Assembly: GCA_964615195.1 (NCBI GenBank)
Contig: CAZTNG010000003.1
Span: 3,781 to 67,780 of the forward strand
Direction: 5' to 3'
DNA: 64,000 nucleotides
Source of the DNA: HGM20899 sp964615195
Lineage (GTDB): Bacteria > Pseudomonadota > Gammaproteobacteria > Enterobacterales > Succinivibrionaceae
The translations under genes and the position numbers were made by a program. How positions within the stretch are numbered: the first letter of the stretch is position 1; each line of letters begins with the position of its first letter. Below are positions 31,940 to 40,767 of this stretch, piece after piece. The notes under the pieces were generated by a model that saw nothing but the letters and a program-made list of their open reading frames with translations, was not told the DNA's origin and did no database searches.

Positions 31940-34171
31940 TTAATTTGTATTTAATTTAATCATATTTATGTAAATTTCCGTAAGTTTACTTTGTGTGTGA
32001 ATATTTTCTAGATTTTTTCCGGGTGAAGGTAAAAAGCTAAAAGGTGCACCTAATTTTATGTATTTTTTTGAGTTTTCTATAATTTCTTTATTGAATTTTG
32101 ATATCATTAGGTTCACATTATTAGGATCTTTAATATTATGTTTTTGCATATATTCTAGTATTTCAGTAATACATTTGAAATATGTTACTTCCGTACTTTC
32201 ACCTTTGAGATCTTCACTGAAATATTCATTGATATAGTACATTGCTTCTTTTTGAGCCGTTTTAGAATTAAATGATGCTAGAAGCTTTATTTCGTTTGTT
32301 CCCCATCCAAAATAATGATCTTCATTATTTTCTTCTTGGATTAAACCACATCTTACGTGAAAATCATTGCTAGGATTACCATTTGTTAGATCTAAACTTT
32401 CAGCAAATTGTTTAAATTCTTTTTTATTAAATTTTGAACATTCAATAAGTGATTTTACTTCTTTCATATTCATTAATTCGGATTCATATTCTTCATAGTT
32501 TAATCTGTATATTTCAGAGAAGTTAGGTGCAATGAGTCGATAAGCATAAATGTCTTTATAGGAAACATCATAGCAGTATACAGTTTTTCCAAAGTTTGCT
32601 AATTTTTGCAGCAAAAACATGTATTGTTCTTTTGTTGAATGATTTTTGAATGACCAATCAACAAAGTCAATTTCACTTTGATTTTCAAAGAAACTCTTAA
32701 ATGGAGTGCCGCTGCCATCAATAAAATTACCTACAAAGTTAAAAGCTGTGTAATTTGGAATTTCTTCATAATCTTCATCTTCGGAGTGATCAATACAATC
32801 TTCTTCCTTAGGTGCATAGTTTTCATCAAATTTTTGTAAATCTATCGTATTCCACATGACCCCTTGAAACATTTCTGTAAGTGTTCTTTCAAGGGAAATT
32901 TGCATATCAGGGTGTGCACCGATAGAAAGTTTATATAGCTTATTATCATTTTCAGTTTTTGAAAGAAGAACGGCAGTCACAGGGAATATTCCGCATAAAG
33001 AACCGTCGTAACAAGTAATTTCATATCCATGTTTTTTAATTTCTTGAATTGTACTTGCACATTTTTGGAAATTAATACTTATAAAATCATCAGGGATTAT
33101 TGGTAAAGCTCTATTGGATCCGCATAGTAAATCTTTGTAACACCCAATTCTGTTTTTAAATTTTAATGGTAAATTAGGTATCTCTTCAGGCATTATTTTA
33201 CTATAAAGAAATTTACGTACAAATCTTTCACATATTTCAGATAAGCCTTGTACCTTTGCTTCATATTCACTATTGCCAGCACACATTCCATTGCTACAAT
33301 AACATCCTTCAAGGTAACGCACGGGCAATAGAACCATATTTTGTTTTTCTAGATCTTCGATTTGTTTTAGATCTTCTGGTTGTAAATTATCTTTAAATCT
33401 ATTTTCTTGTTCTGAAATAAACGTATAAAGTGAGTCATCATCTGTTTCTTGTGTATCGTTTATTTCGGCAATATCAATGTTGAATTTAGCATGTTCATTG
33501 ATTAATGGGACTGCGCATATACCTCTATCAACATTAGATGTTACTCTATCTGTAAAAGGAAGAATTGTTGGTAACATTAATTTTTGTTTTAAACCATTGC
33601 CGAATAATTGTAATGGTAAAAACAGATCTTCAGGCATTTCAAAAAAATCATTTGCTTCTTTCGGGGAAAGCAATGAGTTGTTGCAAAATTCAGCTTTATA
33701 CCAGGCTTTTCTATCTTTTTCTGATTCAAATTCTTCACCTGCTACGTAGCAAATATTGTATCTTTGGTCATCAGCTAAATAAAACTTACTTAATGCTAGT
33801 AGTTTAGGAGTATTAACTATTTCTCCTGATTTTAGGCAGTTAGGATATGAAACCCATGATTCATTTTTATATCTTGCAATATTTCTAGTAGAAATATCTT
33901 CTCCTAGATAATAGTCTTCAAAATATGCTTGATTTAAGAATCTTTCTGCAAGTTCGCCTATGGCAGAAGCTTGAGCTGCTAGTAAAGACATTCCTTTACC
34001 GTTACTTCTTATAGATGGGTTATTTTTATCTTGCAAAACAACAGAGTATAGATTTTCAGCAGGGTTTAATTTTTCTGTAAACTCTAGTTCAAGTCCTAAT
34101 TCTTTAAGATTTTCACCAAATAATTTAATAGTTTGTTCCGCAGATGCGTCCTTACCTAAGATGCTAGTCAT
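31940..34171 (-). CDS. ycaO: YcaO protein (RimO accessory factor), enlarged
   Basis: YcaO of E. coli helps RimO methylthiolate ribosomal protein S12. YcaO-domain enzymes bind ATP and activate amide backbones. This product has 743 residues from the ATG at 34171 (GGAG 6 bases upstream; an ATG four codons earlier has no such site). It contains TSILGKDASAEQTIKLF, NGKGMSLLAAQASAIGELAERF, CSNGMCAGNSEYEAKVQGLSEICERFVR, TCYDGSLCGIFPV and LERTLTEMFQGVMW, all family motifs. Against the E. coli protein (about 586 residues) there are insertions around residues 140-300 and an acidic stretch near 475. The ycaO-focA-pflB order is conserved from E. coli. Confidence 0.9.
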   Translation of the reverse strand: MTSILGKDASAEQTIKLFGENLKELGLELEFTEKLNPAENLYSVVLQDKNNPSIRSNGKGMSLLAAQASAIGELAERFLNQAYFEDYYLGEDISTRNIARYKNESWVSYPNCLKSGEIVNTPKLLALSKFYLADDQRYNICYVAGEEFESEKDRKAWYKAEFCNNSLLSPKEANDFFEMPEDLFLPLQLFGNGLKQKLMLPTILPFTDRVTSNVDRGICAVPLINEHAKFNIDIAEINDTQETDDDSLYTFISEQENRFKDNLQPEDLKQIEDLEKQNMVLLPVRYLEGCYCSNGMCAGNSEYEAKVQGLSEICERFVRKFLYSKIMPEEIPNLPLKFKNRIGCYKDLLCGSNRALPIIPDDFISINFQKCASTIQEIKKHGYEITCYDGSLCGIFPVTAVLLSKTENDNKLYKLSIGAHPDMQISLERTLTEMFQGVMWNTIDLQKFDENYAPKEEDCIDHSEDEDYEEIPNYTAFNFVGNFIDGSGTPFKSFFENQSEIDFVDWSFKNHSTKEQYMFLLQKLANFGKTVYCYDVSYKDIYAYRLIAPNFSEIYRLNYEEYESELMNMKEVKSLIECSKFNKKEFKQFAESLDLTNGNPSNDFHVRCGLIQEENNEDHYFGWGTNEIKLLASFNSKTAQKEAMYYINEYFSEDLKGESTEVTYFKCITEILEYMQKHNIKDPNNVNLMISKFNKEIIENSKKYIKLGAPFSFLPSPGKNLENIHTQSKLTEIYINMIKLNTN

Positions 34172-34395
34172 TGAGAGCTCCATATTTACTAAATAAATTT
34201 TGCTAAAGCTGTAGTTTTGTAAATATAATCACAACTTATCGTATAAAATATATTTAGCAAAATTTAAGATAGCGTTTGTGAGTCTTTATAATTAACATCG
34301 CTATAAATATTGTTCTAAATATATATCCTTACCAATACAAAACAAAAAATTGAGGCTTAAGCTTCAATTTTTATAGAATTATGGGAATCTTTATT

Positions 34396-34851
34396 ATGAA
34401 ATCTCGTTTTTTAAAATACGCTCTATACACAATTTGCGTAGTTTTAGGTTTTCTTTTATATGTGCCTTTTAGACAGCAAGTGATTCCAATGATTACTTCT
34501 TCATCGGATATCAAAAGTGAGTTAGAGACAGCTAAAAGCAAGCTTCCTGCAGAAGATCCTAATGGTAATGTTCAAGTGCTTAGTTTAGCATATGATGAAC
34601 ATTATAACGTAGTTTTTGAAGTAGAATTTAATTCTTCTTTATTTAAAGGTAAAAATAAAGAAGAAATAGAGAAAGAATTTCAAGAAAAAAACATTAGTCA
34701 AACATTATGCGGTAATGAATTAGTAAAGTTAATTTTCAAAAATGGAGGGACTGTTTCCGCTAATCTATCAGTTACTAACTATGAATTAAAACGTCATGTT
34801 ATTTTAGAGTGCACTAATAGTGGTTCTAATAATTTAGATTCAAATAATTAA
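34396..34851 (+). CDS. Membrane-anchored protein of unknown function
   Basis: The 151-residue product has one N-terminal membrane helix (residues 7-22, YALYTICVVLGFLLYV) and a periplasmic part. I do not recognise the family. The soluble part has a beta stretch around an Asn (HYNVVFEVEFNSSL), a Lys/Glu-rich helix and a Cys pair about 40 residues apart (TLCGNELVKL and VILECTN). The same layout appears twice in the lipoprotein at 19373. The ATG at 34396 has GGGAA 8 bases upstream; one five codons earlier is possible. It lies between the divergent ycaO and asd, with no evident operon partner. Confidence 0.65.
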   Translation: MKSRFLKYALYTICVVLGFLLYVPFRQQVIPMITSSSDIKSELETAKSKLPAEDPNGNVQVLSLAYDEHYNVVFEVEFNSSLFKGKNKEEIEKEFQEKNISQTLCGNELVKLIFKNGGTVSANLSVTNYELKRHVILECTNSGSNNLDSNN

Positions 34852-34998
34852 CTGCTATTTAGAGAATTAAAAGATTTGAATAAATATTACTTTTTTTTAG
34901 TAAAAACTGTTATTTTTTGTTAAAATAGTATGGCTTTCAATCTTTAATTAGCTCTATTTAATTGTTATTCTTAATAATTGGAAGAAAAAATTTGTGTG

Positions 34999-35018
34999 CA
35001 ATGATGTTTCCATCATTG
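34999..35018. repeat. Perfect hairpin in the asd leader
   Basis: CAATGATG (34999-35006) and CATCATTG (35011-35018) enclose a TTTC loop 52 bases before the asd start. There is no T-run, so it is not a terminator. It could be a leader structure or an operator. Confidence 0.4.
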
Positions 35019-35070
35019 TATTGTTAATAGCGATGCTGATAATCGCGTAAATTACGGTGTAATGTAAATC

Positions 35071-36183
35071 ATGAAGAAAGTAGGTTTTATCGGTTGGCGT
35101 GGTATGGTTGGATCCGTACTAATGGGACGCATGCAAGAAGAAAATGACTTTGCAGCTATTGATCCAGTGTTTTTTACTACCTCTCAGGCTGGTCAAAAAG
35201 CTCCTGTATTTTGTGGTAAAGACGCAGGTGTTTTATTAGATGCTAATAATCTTGATGCTCTCAAATCAATGGATATTATTGTTACTTGTCAGGGTGGAGA
35301 TTACACTAAGAGCATGTATGCAAAGCTCATGGCAACAGGTTGGCAGGGATATTGGATTGATGCTGCTTCCACTTTAAGAATGGAAGACAATGCAGTGATT
35401 ATTCTTGATCCTGTAAATGGTAAGGTTATAGAAGATTCCCTAAACAAAGGTATTAAGACCTTTGTAGGTGGTAATTGCACTGTAAGTCTTATGTTAATGG
35501 GTTTAGGTGGATTATTTAAGAATGATCTTGTTGAATGGATTCAATCTTCAACTTATCAAGCAGCATCTGGTGCAGGTGCAAAGAATATGCGTGAATTGCT
35601 TTGCCAAATGGGTGCTTTATACGGTTCTGTTGCCGATCAATTAAAAGATCCTGCTTCAGCAATTCTTGAAATTGAAAAGAATGTACGTGATACCATGAGA
35701 GCAGAGGCTTTCCCTACTAAGGAATTTATGGTTCCTTTAGCTGGTTCTTTAATTCCATGGATTGATGTTCAATTACCTAATGGTCAGAGTAAAGAAGAAT
35801 GGAAGGGTATGTCTGAAACTAATAAGATTTTAGGTTTAGCTCCTGCTACAATTCCTGTTGATGGTAATTGTGTTCGTATTAGTTCTTTACGTTGTCATAG
35901 TCAATCATTCTTAATTAAGCTTAAGAAAGATGTATCTGTAGAATCGATTCATGAAATGTTAGCAGCACATAATCAATGGGCAAAGGTAATTCCTAACGAT
36001 AAGGAAACTACCATTCATGAATTAACTCCTGCTAAGGTTACAGGTACTTTATCAGTTCCAGTAGGACGTATTCGTAAGACTAATTTCGGAAGTCAGTATT
36101 TGTCAGCGTTCTCTGTGGGTGACCAATTACTTTGGGGCGCTGCAGAGCCTTTACGTCGTATGCTTAATATATTAGTTAAGTAA
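35071..36183 (+). CDS. asd: Aspartate-semialdehyde dehydrogenase Asd
   Basis: Asd reduces aspartyl phosphate to the semialdehyde, the branch point to lysine, diaminopimelate, threonine and methionine. The 370-residue protein belongs to the enterobacterial subtype. It has the N-terminal NADP-binding MKKVGFIGWRGMVGSVLMGRM, the active-site Cys136 in FVGGNCTVSLMLMGLGG, and the catalytic region QAASGAGAKNMREL. It ends SAFSVGDQLLWGAAEPLRRML. It is a single-gene unit with a 219-base leader and a strong terminator. Confidence 0.97.
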   Translation: MKKVGFIGWRGMVGSVLMGRMQEENDFAAIDPVFFTTSQAGQKAPVFCGKDAGVLLDANNLDALKSMDIIVTCQGGDYTKSMYAKLMATGWQGYWIDAASTLRMEDNAVIILDPVNGKVIEDSLNKGIKTFVGGNCTVSLMLMGLGGLFKNDLVEWIQSSTYQAASGAGAKNMRELLCQMGALYGSVADQLKDPASAILEIEKNVRDTMRAEAFPTKEFMVPLAGSLIPWIDVQLPNGQSKEEWKGMSETNKILGLAPATIPVDGNCVRISSLRCHSQSFLIKLKKDVSVESIHEMLAAHNQWAKVIPNDKETTIHELTPAKVTGTLSVPVGRIRKTNFGSQYLSAFSVGDQLLWGAAEPLRRMLNILVK

Positions 36184-36204
36184 AAACAAATATAAGTAAA
36201 TTTT

Positions 36205-36230
36205 AAAGATCCCCATTTGGGGATCTTTTT
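36205..36230 (+). terminator. Terminator after asd
   Basis: AAAGATCCCC and GGGGATCTTT form a perfect 10-bp stem with an ATTT loop followed by a T-run, 22 bases after the asd stop. Confidence 0.92.
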
Positions 36231-36318
36231 ATTTACAACATTAATAAATGTGGTAATTCAAATTTGTTTAGGTATATAAAAATATACTGTATAAAATTAT
36301 TTATAATTAATGTATTGT

Positions 36319-38109
36319 TTATTTAGCTTTTAAGTTATTTATATCTTTTCTTAAATTCCCTGTTCTTTCTAGTTGTGCTGCTGTTAAGTTTAGTCCTTCT
36401 AATGTTTGAAGACCTTGTTCAGCTTCTCCTAATAAAGATGCTAGTTTGTGTTTGTTTTCATTATTTTTTACTGATGTATATTGGTCACATAGATCAATTA
36501 ATACCTGGACTTTATTAAGCATAACGTTAGTATTGGTAGGGATTTTTTTTAGTGCTTCTTTAAAGAACTCCAATGCTTCGCTTAAATGGCCTTCTTTGTA
36601 TGCAGAAATTCCACTTAAATTTAATTCTTTATATTTTTGTTGTTTTTCAATAAAGCTTTGGTCTTGCTTATATGTATTAATACAATGTTCAAAAATTTCA
36701 TTAGATGTATCGTTACCTGAGTCACTATCATTGGCGGCAGGTTTTAAGAGTGTATTTTTTATTTGATCAGCAATTTCATACTCACCAACTTGTTGAAATC
36801 CTAGAAAAATATGTCCCATTATAGACCTAGAAATATTTTCAGGTTCTTCGCAAGTAGTATAAGCCTTATATAAAGTTCTTTTCCCTTTACCATTTTCTCC
36901 TTTTATCATTTGAATTCTTGCAGTACAAACAGAATCGAATAGAATGGAGTTGAATTTATTTGGATCTAAGTGTTTTTTATAACGTGATAAAACATTTCTG
37001 ATTTGTTTTTGCATGTTGGATATATGATATGCATCACCAGAACTTTGTACAAATTGAAATTCACATTGAACAAAACTACTAAGTAAATTTTCTACTTCTT
37101 TTGGGTAATATTTATTTACTTCTAGCAACAAACCAATACTATCTCTTGCTAAAAGATAATCTTGGCTTTTTAGGGACATATCAATTTGTAATTGTAAAAG
37201 AGGAACAGACATTGGTGAGATTAGAACTGCTCTCTTTATAGTTTGCATAGCTAAATTAGTTTGACCAGAATCAATATATGCATATGTTAGGCATTTTAAT
37301 GCCTCAATGAGAAGAGGGTGCTTTTGTATTACTTGTTCTAGTTGTTCTATTGCATCATAATAATTTTTTTCCTCGTACAACACTTTTCCTAGACTTAGTC
37401 GTAAATAGCTTGATTCAACCATACTTAATCCTTCATTTAAAATGGCTTTGGCTAAATCAAATTTATTAATATTTACATAACAATTTGCAAGTAAACAACG
37501 ACAAAATATTTCATATGGAGTAGAGTTTGATAATTGCCATTCTAATGCTTGAATCATGTCGTCATTATTTTTTTCATGTTGGGCTTTATACACATTTTCT
37601 AAAATACGACGTCTAGTCATAGCTCTGAATAATCTTTGCTTGAATTGTAATTGTGAAAAAGGCTTTATTACGTAATCATCTGGTTCTTGTTCTACCGCAC
37701 TTAAAACCATGGCTCTAGAATTATCACCAGTTACAATTAATACAACAGAAGTGTATGGTAGCTTATTTTGTTTATCTAGATATTCAATTAATTGTCTGCC
37801 ATTTAATCCTGGTCCAAGATTATAATCAAAGAGATAAACGTCATAAGTATTGTTTTTGCATATTTTAATTGCTTGGTCAGCATTGTTAGCAATATCAATT
37901 TTACTAAATCCCAAAGCATTAAGCATTGATTTCATCATAACAACAAATGTATGTTGATCATCCACAAGTAATACTTTTAGATTACTTAATGAAATAATAC
38001 CTTGGGTATCAGTAGCTTTTTCTGTATTAAAATTCGCATTATCTTTTGATTCTGATACATTTGAATCTGATACATTTGAAACTAAAGGAGAAAAATCATT
38101 GATATTCAT
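36319..38109 (-). CDS. Receiver-domain protein with TPR repeats
   Basis: This 596-residue protein joins a phosphoreceiver domain to a tetratricopeptide repeat array. After a polar start with the repeat SNVSDSNVSES, the receiver covers about residues 43-165. It has acidic D50/D51, phosphoacceptor D95 (LFDYNLGPGLNG), T127 and K149 (YVIKPFS). From about 185 to 575 helical repeats follow (LAKAILNEGLSMVESSYLRLSLGKVLYEE, YKEGHLSEALEFFKEALKKIP). Proteins of this layout, such as VieB of Vibrio, interact with sensor kinases and lack a DNA-binding domain. No kinase gene is adjacent, so its partner is unknown. It stands alone, downstream of tRNA-Tyr on the same strand. Confidence 0.85.
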   Translation of the reverse strand: MNINDFSPLVSNVSDSNVSESKDNANFNTEKATDTQGIISLSNLKVLLVDDQHTFVVMMKSMLNALGFSKIDIANNADQAIKICKNNTYDVYLFDYNLGPGLNGRQLIEYLDKQNKLPYTSVVLIVTGDNSRAMVLSAVEQEPDDYVIKPFSQLQFKQRLFRAMTRRRILENVYKAQHEKNNDDMIQALEWQLSNSTPYEIFCRCLLANCYVNINKFDLAKAILNEGLSMVESSYLRLSLGKVLYEEKNYYDAIEQLEQVIQKHPLLIEALKCLTYAYIDSGQTNLAMQTIKRAVLISPMSVPLLQLQIDMSLKSQDYLLARDSIGLLLEVNKYYPKEVENLLSSFVQCEFQFVQSSGDAYHISNMQKQIRNVLSRYKKHLDPNKFNSILFDSVCTARIQMIKGENGKGKRTLYKAYTTCEEPENISRSIMGHIFLGFQQVGEYEIADQIKNTLLKPAANDSDSGNDTSNEIFEHCINTYKQDQSFIEKQQKYKELNLSGISAYKEGHLSEALEFFKEALKKIPTNTNVMLNKVQVLIDLCDQYTSVKNNENKHKLASLLGEAEQGLQTLEGLNLTAAQLERTGNLRKDINNLKAK

Positions 38110-38416
38110 ATGTTGGTTCCTAACGTTTAAAAATACGTTATGTTGTTATGTGTTATTTAAATTGATAATAATGTTTGCTAAAAGTATTTATAAATAATTT
38201 TTATTAACAAAAAACGGACTTAGTACATTATAAAATAAGCTTTTAGATGAAATATAAAAAATAATATAATTTTATGAACTTGAACCTAGCTTTTTTTAAT
38301 AGTTTGATGTTAGACGTAAATTAGATAGTATTTTTTACATTGAATGAGTATATATGAAATTAAATGCAATATATGGTTTTTTAGGGGAAATTGAGATTTA
38401 GTTGAGACATCGCAGA
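38110..38416. other. Intergenic region between the receiver-TPR gene and tRNA-Tyr
   Basis: These 307 AT-rich bases hold the upstream region of the receiver-TPR gene. I find no terminator for tRNA-Tyr in it, so read-through from the tRNA into the regulator gene is possible. No other gene is supported. Confidence 0.45.
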
Positions 38417-38501
<85 letters not shown>

Positions 38502-38625
38502 GTTGCGATGACGTGCATAATATCATAATTTGTACATTTGCCAAGTTTTTTTGTAAAATAAATTAAAGAAAGTTTGTTTTTGTCCGTTATTTAAGCAGTA
38601 CGTTAAGTTATTGGATATTTTAGTT

Positions 38626-39129
38626 ATGCTACCAATGGATATCAGAGACAAATTATTAGTGGACGAGCTTCAGCTTGGCCATAGTCTCAATGATGCTATT
38701 CATAATGGTGATAAAGCGTATTTTGATTTACTATTGTCCATGGTTTCTTCTGATGTTATGGATGATGCTAATGTTGTTGATCCAAGAAAGGAACGCGTCA
38801 CAAATGAAGATTTGCGTAAAAAGTTTATGCTTGCTCCTGCAAGAAGTTTTTATAGTGAAGACGCTGATTTTACACGAGCAGATGAGTTAGGTGAAATAAT
38901 TAGAGGTAATAGTATTTCTGGTTTAAGCCTAAATTTAGCACTAAATGATGCACCGTTAGCTGTAGCTGCAAATAGTATTTCCTCAGATGTAATAAATAAT
39001 GTTTCACCATTATGTCAGATGAAAAATGATTTAGTGAATAATAGTGGTAGTTTAAAGCATGAGCATTTTGATTTATGTACTCTTGCTATAGTAGATGCTA
39101 TTAATACAGCAAGAGTAACTAGTATGTAA
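38626..39129 (+). CDS. Hypothetical cytoplasmic protein
   Basis: I do not recognise this product (167 residues from the ATG at 38626; a TTG five codons earlier and an ATG three codons later are alternatives). There is no clear ribosome binding site. It has no signal peptide or membrane segment and looks mostly helical. It is acidic at the start (KLLVDELQLGHSLNDAIHNGDKAYFDLL) with VVDPRKERVTNEDLRKKFMLAPAR in the middle. The C-terminus contains LCTLAIVDAINTARV. Its stop codon is one base from that of the convergent Smr gene. No function can be assigned. Confidence 0.6.
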   Translation: MLPMDIRDKLLVDELQLGHSLNDAIHNGDKAYFDLLLSMVSSDVMDDANVVDPRKERVTNEDLRKKFMLAPARSFYSEDADFTRADELGEIIRGNSISGLSLNLALNDAPLAVAANSISSDVINNVSPLCQMKNDLVNNSGSLKHEHFDLCTLAIVDAINTARVTSM

Positions 39130-39130
39130 T

Positions 39131-39814
39131 TTATCTACGACGAGCCATTTGTTCTCTAGTATCTTCTCTAGCATCATTTCCCTTTTTTAATAGTACATAG
39201 GTACTTCCCTTATCTCCATGATATGGCATTGCAGTATGATATCCGATAACTTCTGGCATCATTTTTAACCAATGAGCTACATAGCTTTTTAATAGAGCTT
39301 TTGGGGTTGAAAATTCACCTTTCCCATGGATTATAATGACGCATCTAAGATTTTTTTTAACTGAATTTACAATAAATTTTCTGACTTTTTTGTAAGCTTG
39401 TTCAATTGTATGATTATGAAGATCAATACCATCTTGTGGTGTATATTCACCACTTTTTAATTTTCGTAATACTCCATACTGTAATCCGGAAGATTTATAG
39501 CTTATCGTATCTAAAGGATCCACAAAAATCATGTTAGCAGAAGAGAAAAAATCAATTTCTTCTTCATGTTTTTCATCTTCACTCATTTCTTTAAGAATTG
39601 CAGAAATTTTAGGATCCATTATTTCTTTTTTAGTATTGATTTTGTCTTGTACAATTTTTTTTACGTCTTTCATTTCATCAGCAAAAGAGAAGACTTCTGT
39701 ATCTAGTTTATTGACTTCTTTCTCTACGTTTTCTTCTTTTGATGAGACTACAGGAACATTATTTTTTATAGAATTCGTGTGTAGTGTTTTGATGATCTTT
39801 TCCGAAAACTGCAT
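39131..39814 (-). CDS. Smr-domain protein (SmrB/YfcN-like endonuclease)
   Basis: Smr-domain proteins are nucleases. SmrB of E. coli cleaves mRNA between collided ribosomes. This 227-residue protein has a charged, likely unstructured N-terminal 100 residues and a C-terminal Smr domain at about 135-215. The domain has the motif IDLHNHTIEQAYKKVRKFI and the signature CVIIIHGKGEFSTPKALLKSYV. The usual first motif is D-L-H-G; here the Gly is Asn, though the following helix is typical. It resembles the YfcN/SmrB group but could be another Smr paralogue. It is convergent with an unknown gene and next to btuF. Confidence 0.8.
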   Translation of the reverse strand: MQFSEKIIKTLHTNSIKNNVPVVSSKEENVEKEVNKLDTEVFSFADEMKDVKKIVQDKINTKKEIMDPKISAILKEMSEDEKHEEEIDFFSSANMIFVDPLDTISYKSSGLQYGVLRKLKSGEYTPQDGIDLHNHTIEQAYKKVRKFIVNSVKKNLRCVIIIHGKGEFSTPKALLKSYVAHWLKMMPEVIGYHTAMPYHGDKGSTYVLLKKGNDAREDTREQMARRR

Positions 39815-39863
39815 GTAGGTACCTCTAATGTATGTTAGTCATTATATCCACTTAACTATCATT

Positions 39864-40763
39864 TTATTTTATAGCTCTTGAGGAATCAATAATTGTGCAA
39901 AGACGTTCAATGCCGAGGAATACAGACCTAGGCGTTGCTCTACTAAGAATATCTCGATCTTCGCCGCTAATGTAGCTTGTTTTAATATTTGGAATGTTAA
40001 ACACTTCATTAGTCATAACTATAATTAGATCGGCTTGTTTACTAATAATATTTTCCATATCTACCATTTGATAGGGAATGTTTATTTTTGTGTATGGATT
40101 AAATCCATGACATATATGAATGTAATCATTTAAGATTGTATTACTGCCTGCAACCATATATGGTTTTTGCCAGAGTAATATTATTGTATTAATGTAGCTT
40201 TTATTTTTAAATAACAATGTCTGACTTAATATTTTATCATTAATTCTAGATACTAAAATTTGAGCTTCGTGTTCTCTATGTGTAATTTTGGCAAGTTCTA
40301 TAATACTTTTCTTCAAATCTTCAATAGATGTAAGTTTAAAGGAAACAAATTTATCTTGTAAAAGCTTGTTTCTTGATTGCACTAAGGAATTATACTCACT
40401 GCTGAATAAAATTAAGTCAGTTTTCAGCTCTACAATTTTTTCTTGGTTAATATTATAGTAGTCTGAAATTTTAGGAAGTTTTGTAGCTTCTAATGGAAAA
40501 TTGCTGTTAATATCCACACCTACAAGGCATTTTTCTGCATGTAATTCATATATTATTTCCGTTATTTCTGGGGATGTAGATACTAATCTAGGGCAATTAA
40601 TAATTTGTGCATTAATGACCATATAATTTGATAAAATTATAGTAATAAATATGTAAAGAAATAGCATATTTAAAATTTTTTTAAATATGTAATGTACACT
40701 TTTATTTAAGTGTGTTAACAATGAGTAGCCATCTTTACTAGAAAGTTTATTAATATTTTGCAT
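39864..40763 (-). CDS. btuF: Cobalamin-binding periplasmic protein BtuF-like
   Basis: BtuF delivers vitamin B12 to the BtuCD importer. The product (299 residues from the ATG at 40763) has an unusually long N-terminus. The hydrophobic segment (MLFLYIFITIILSNYMVINA) starts only at residue 33, so an ATG at 40667 could be the true start, giving an ordinary signal peptide. The mature part shows the TroA/BtuF fold: CPRLVSTSPEITEIIYEL, VGVDINSNFPLEATKLPKISDYYNINQEKIVELKTDLIL, ILLWQKPYMVAGSNTILNDYI. The mtnN-cobD/cbiB-btuF order matches Vibrio, which supports the name. It follows the cobD/cbiB gene by 4 bases. Confidence 0.82.
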   Translation of the reverse strand: MQNINKLSSKDGYSLLTHLNKSVHYIFKKILNMLFLYIFITIILSNYMVINAQIINCPRLVSTSPEITEIIYELHAEKCLVGVDINSNFPLEATKLPKISDYYNINQEKIVELKTDLILFSSEYNSLVQSRNKLLQDKFVSFKLTSIEDLKKSIIELAKITHREHEAQILVSRINDKILSQTLLFKNKSYINTIILLWQKPYMVAGSNTILNDYIHICHGFNPYTKINIPYQMVDMENIISKQADLIIVMTNEVFNIPNIKTSYISGEDRDILSRATPRSVFLGIERLCTIIDSSRAIK

Positions 40764-40767
40764 AGTA

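Noticed and set aside
31940..34171. YcaO as part of a thiazole/oxazole-modified peptide cluster
   Set aside because: No precursor peptide, dehydrogenase or partner protein nearby, and the ycaO-focA-pflB order is the housekeeping one.
34852..35070. Lysine riboswitch upstream of asd
   Set aside because: The leader lacks the multi-helix junction and conserved loops; only one small hairpin is seen.
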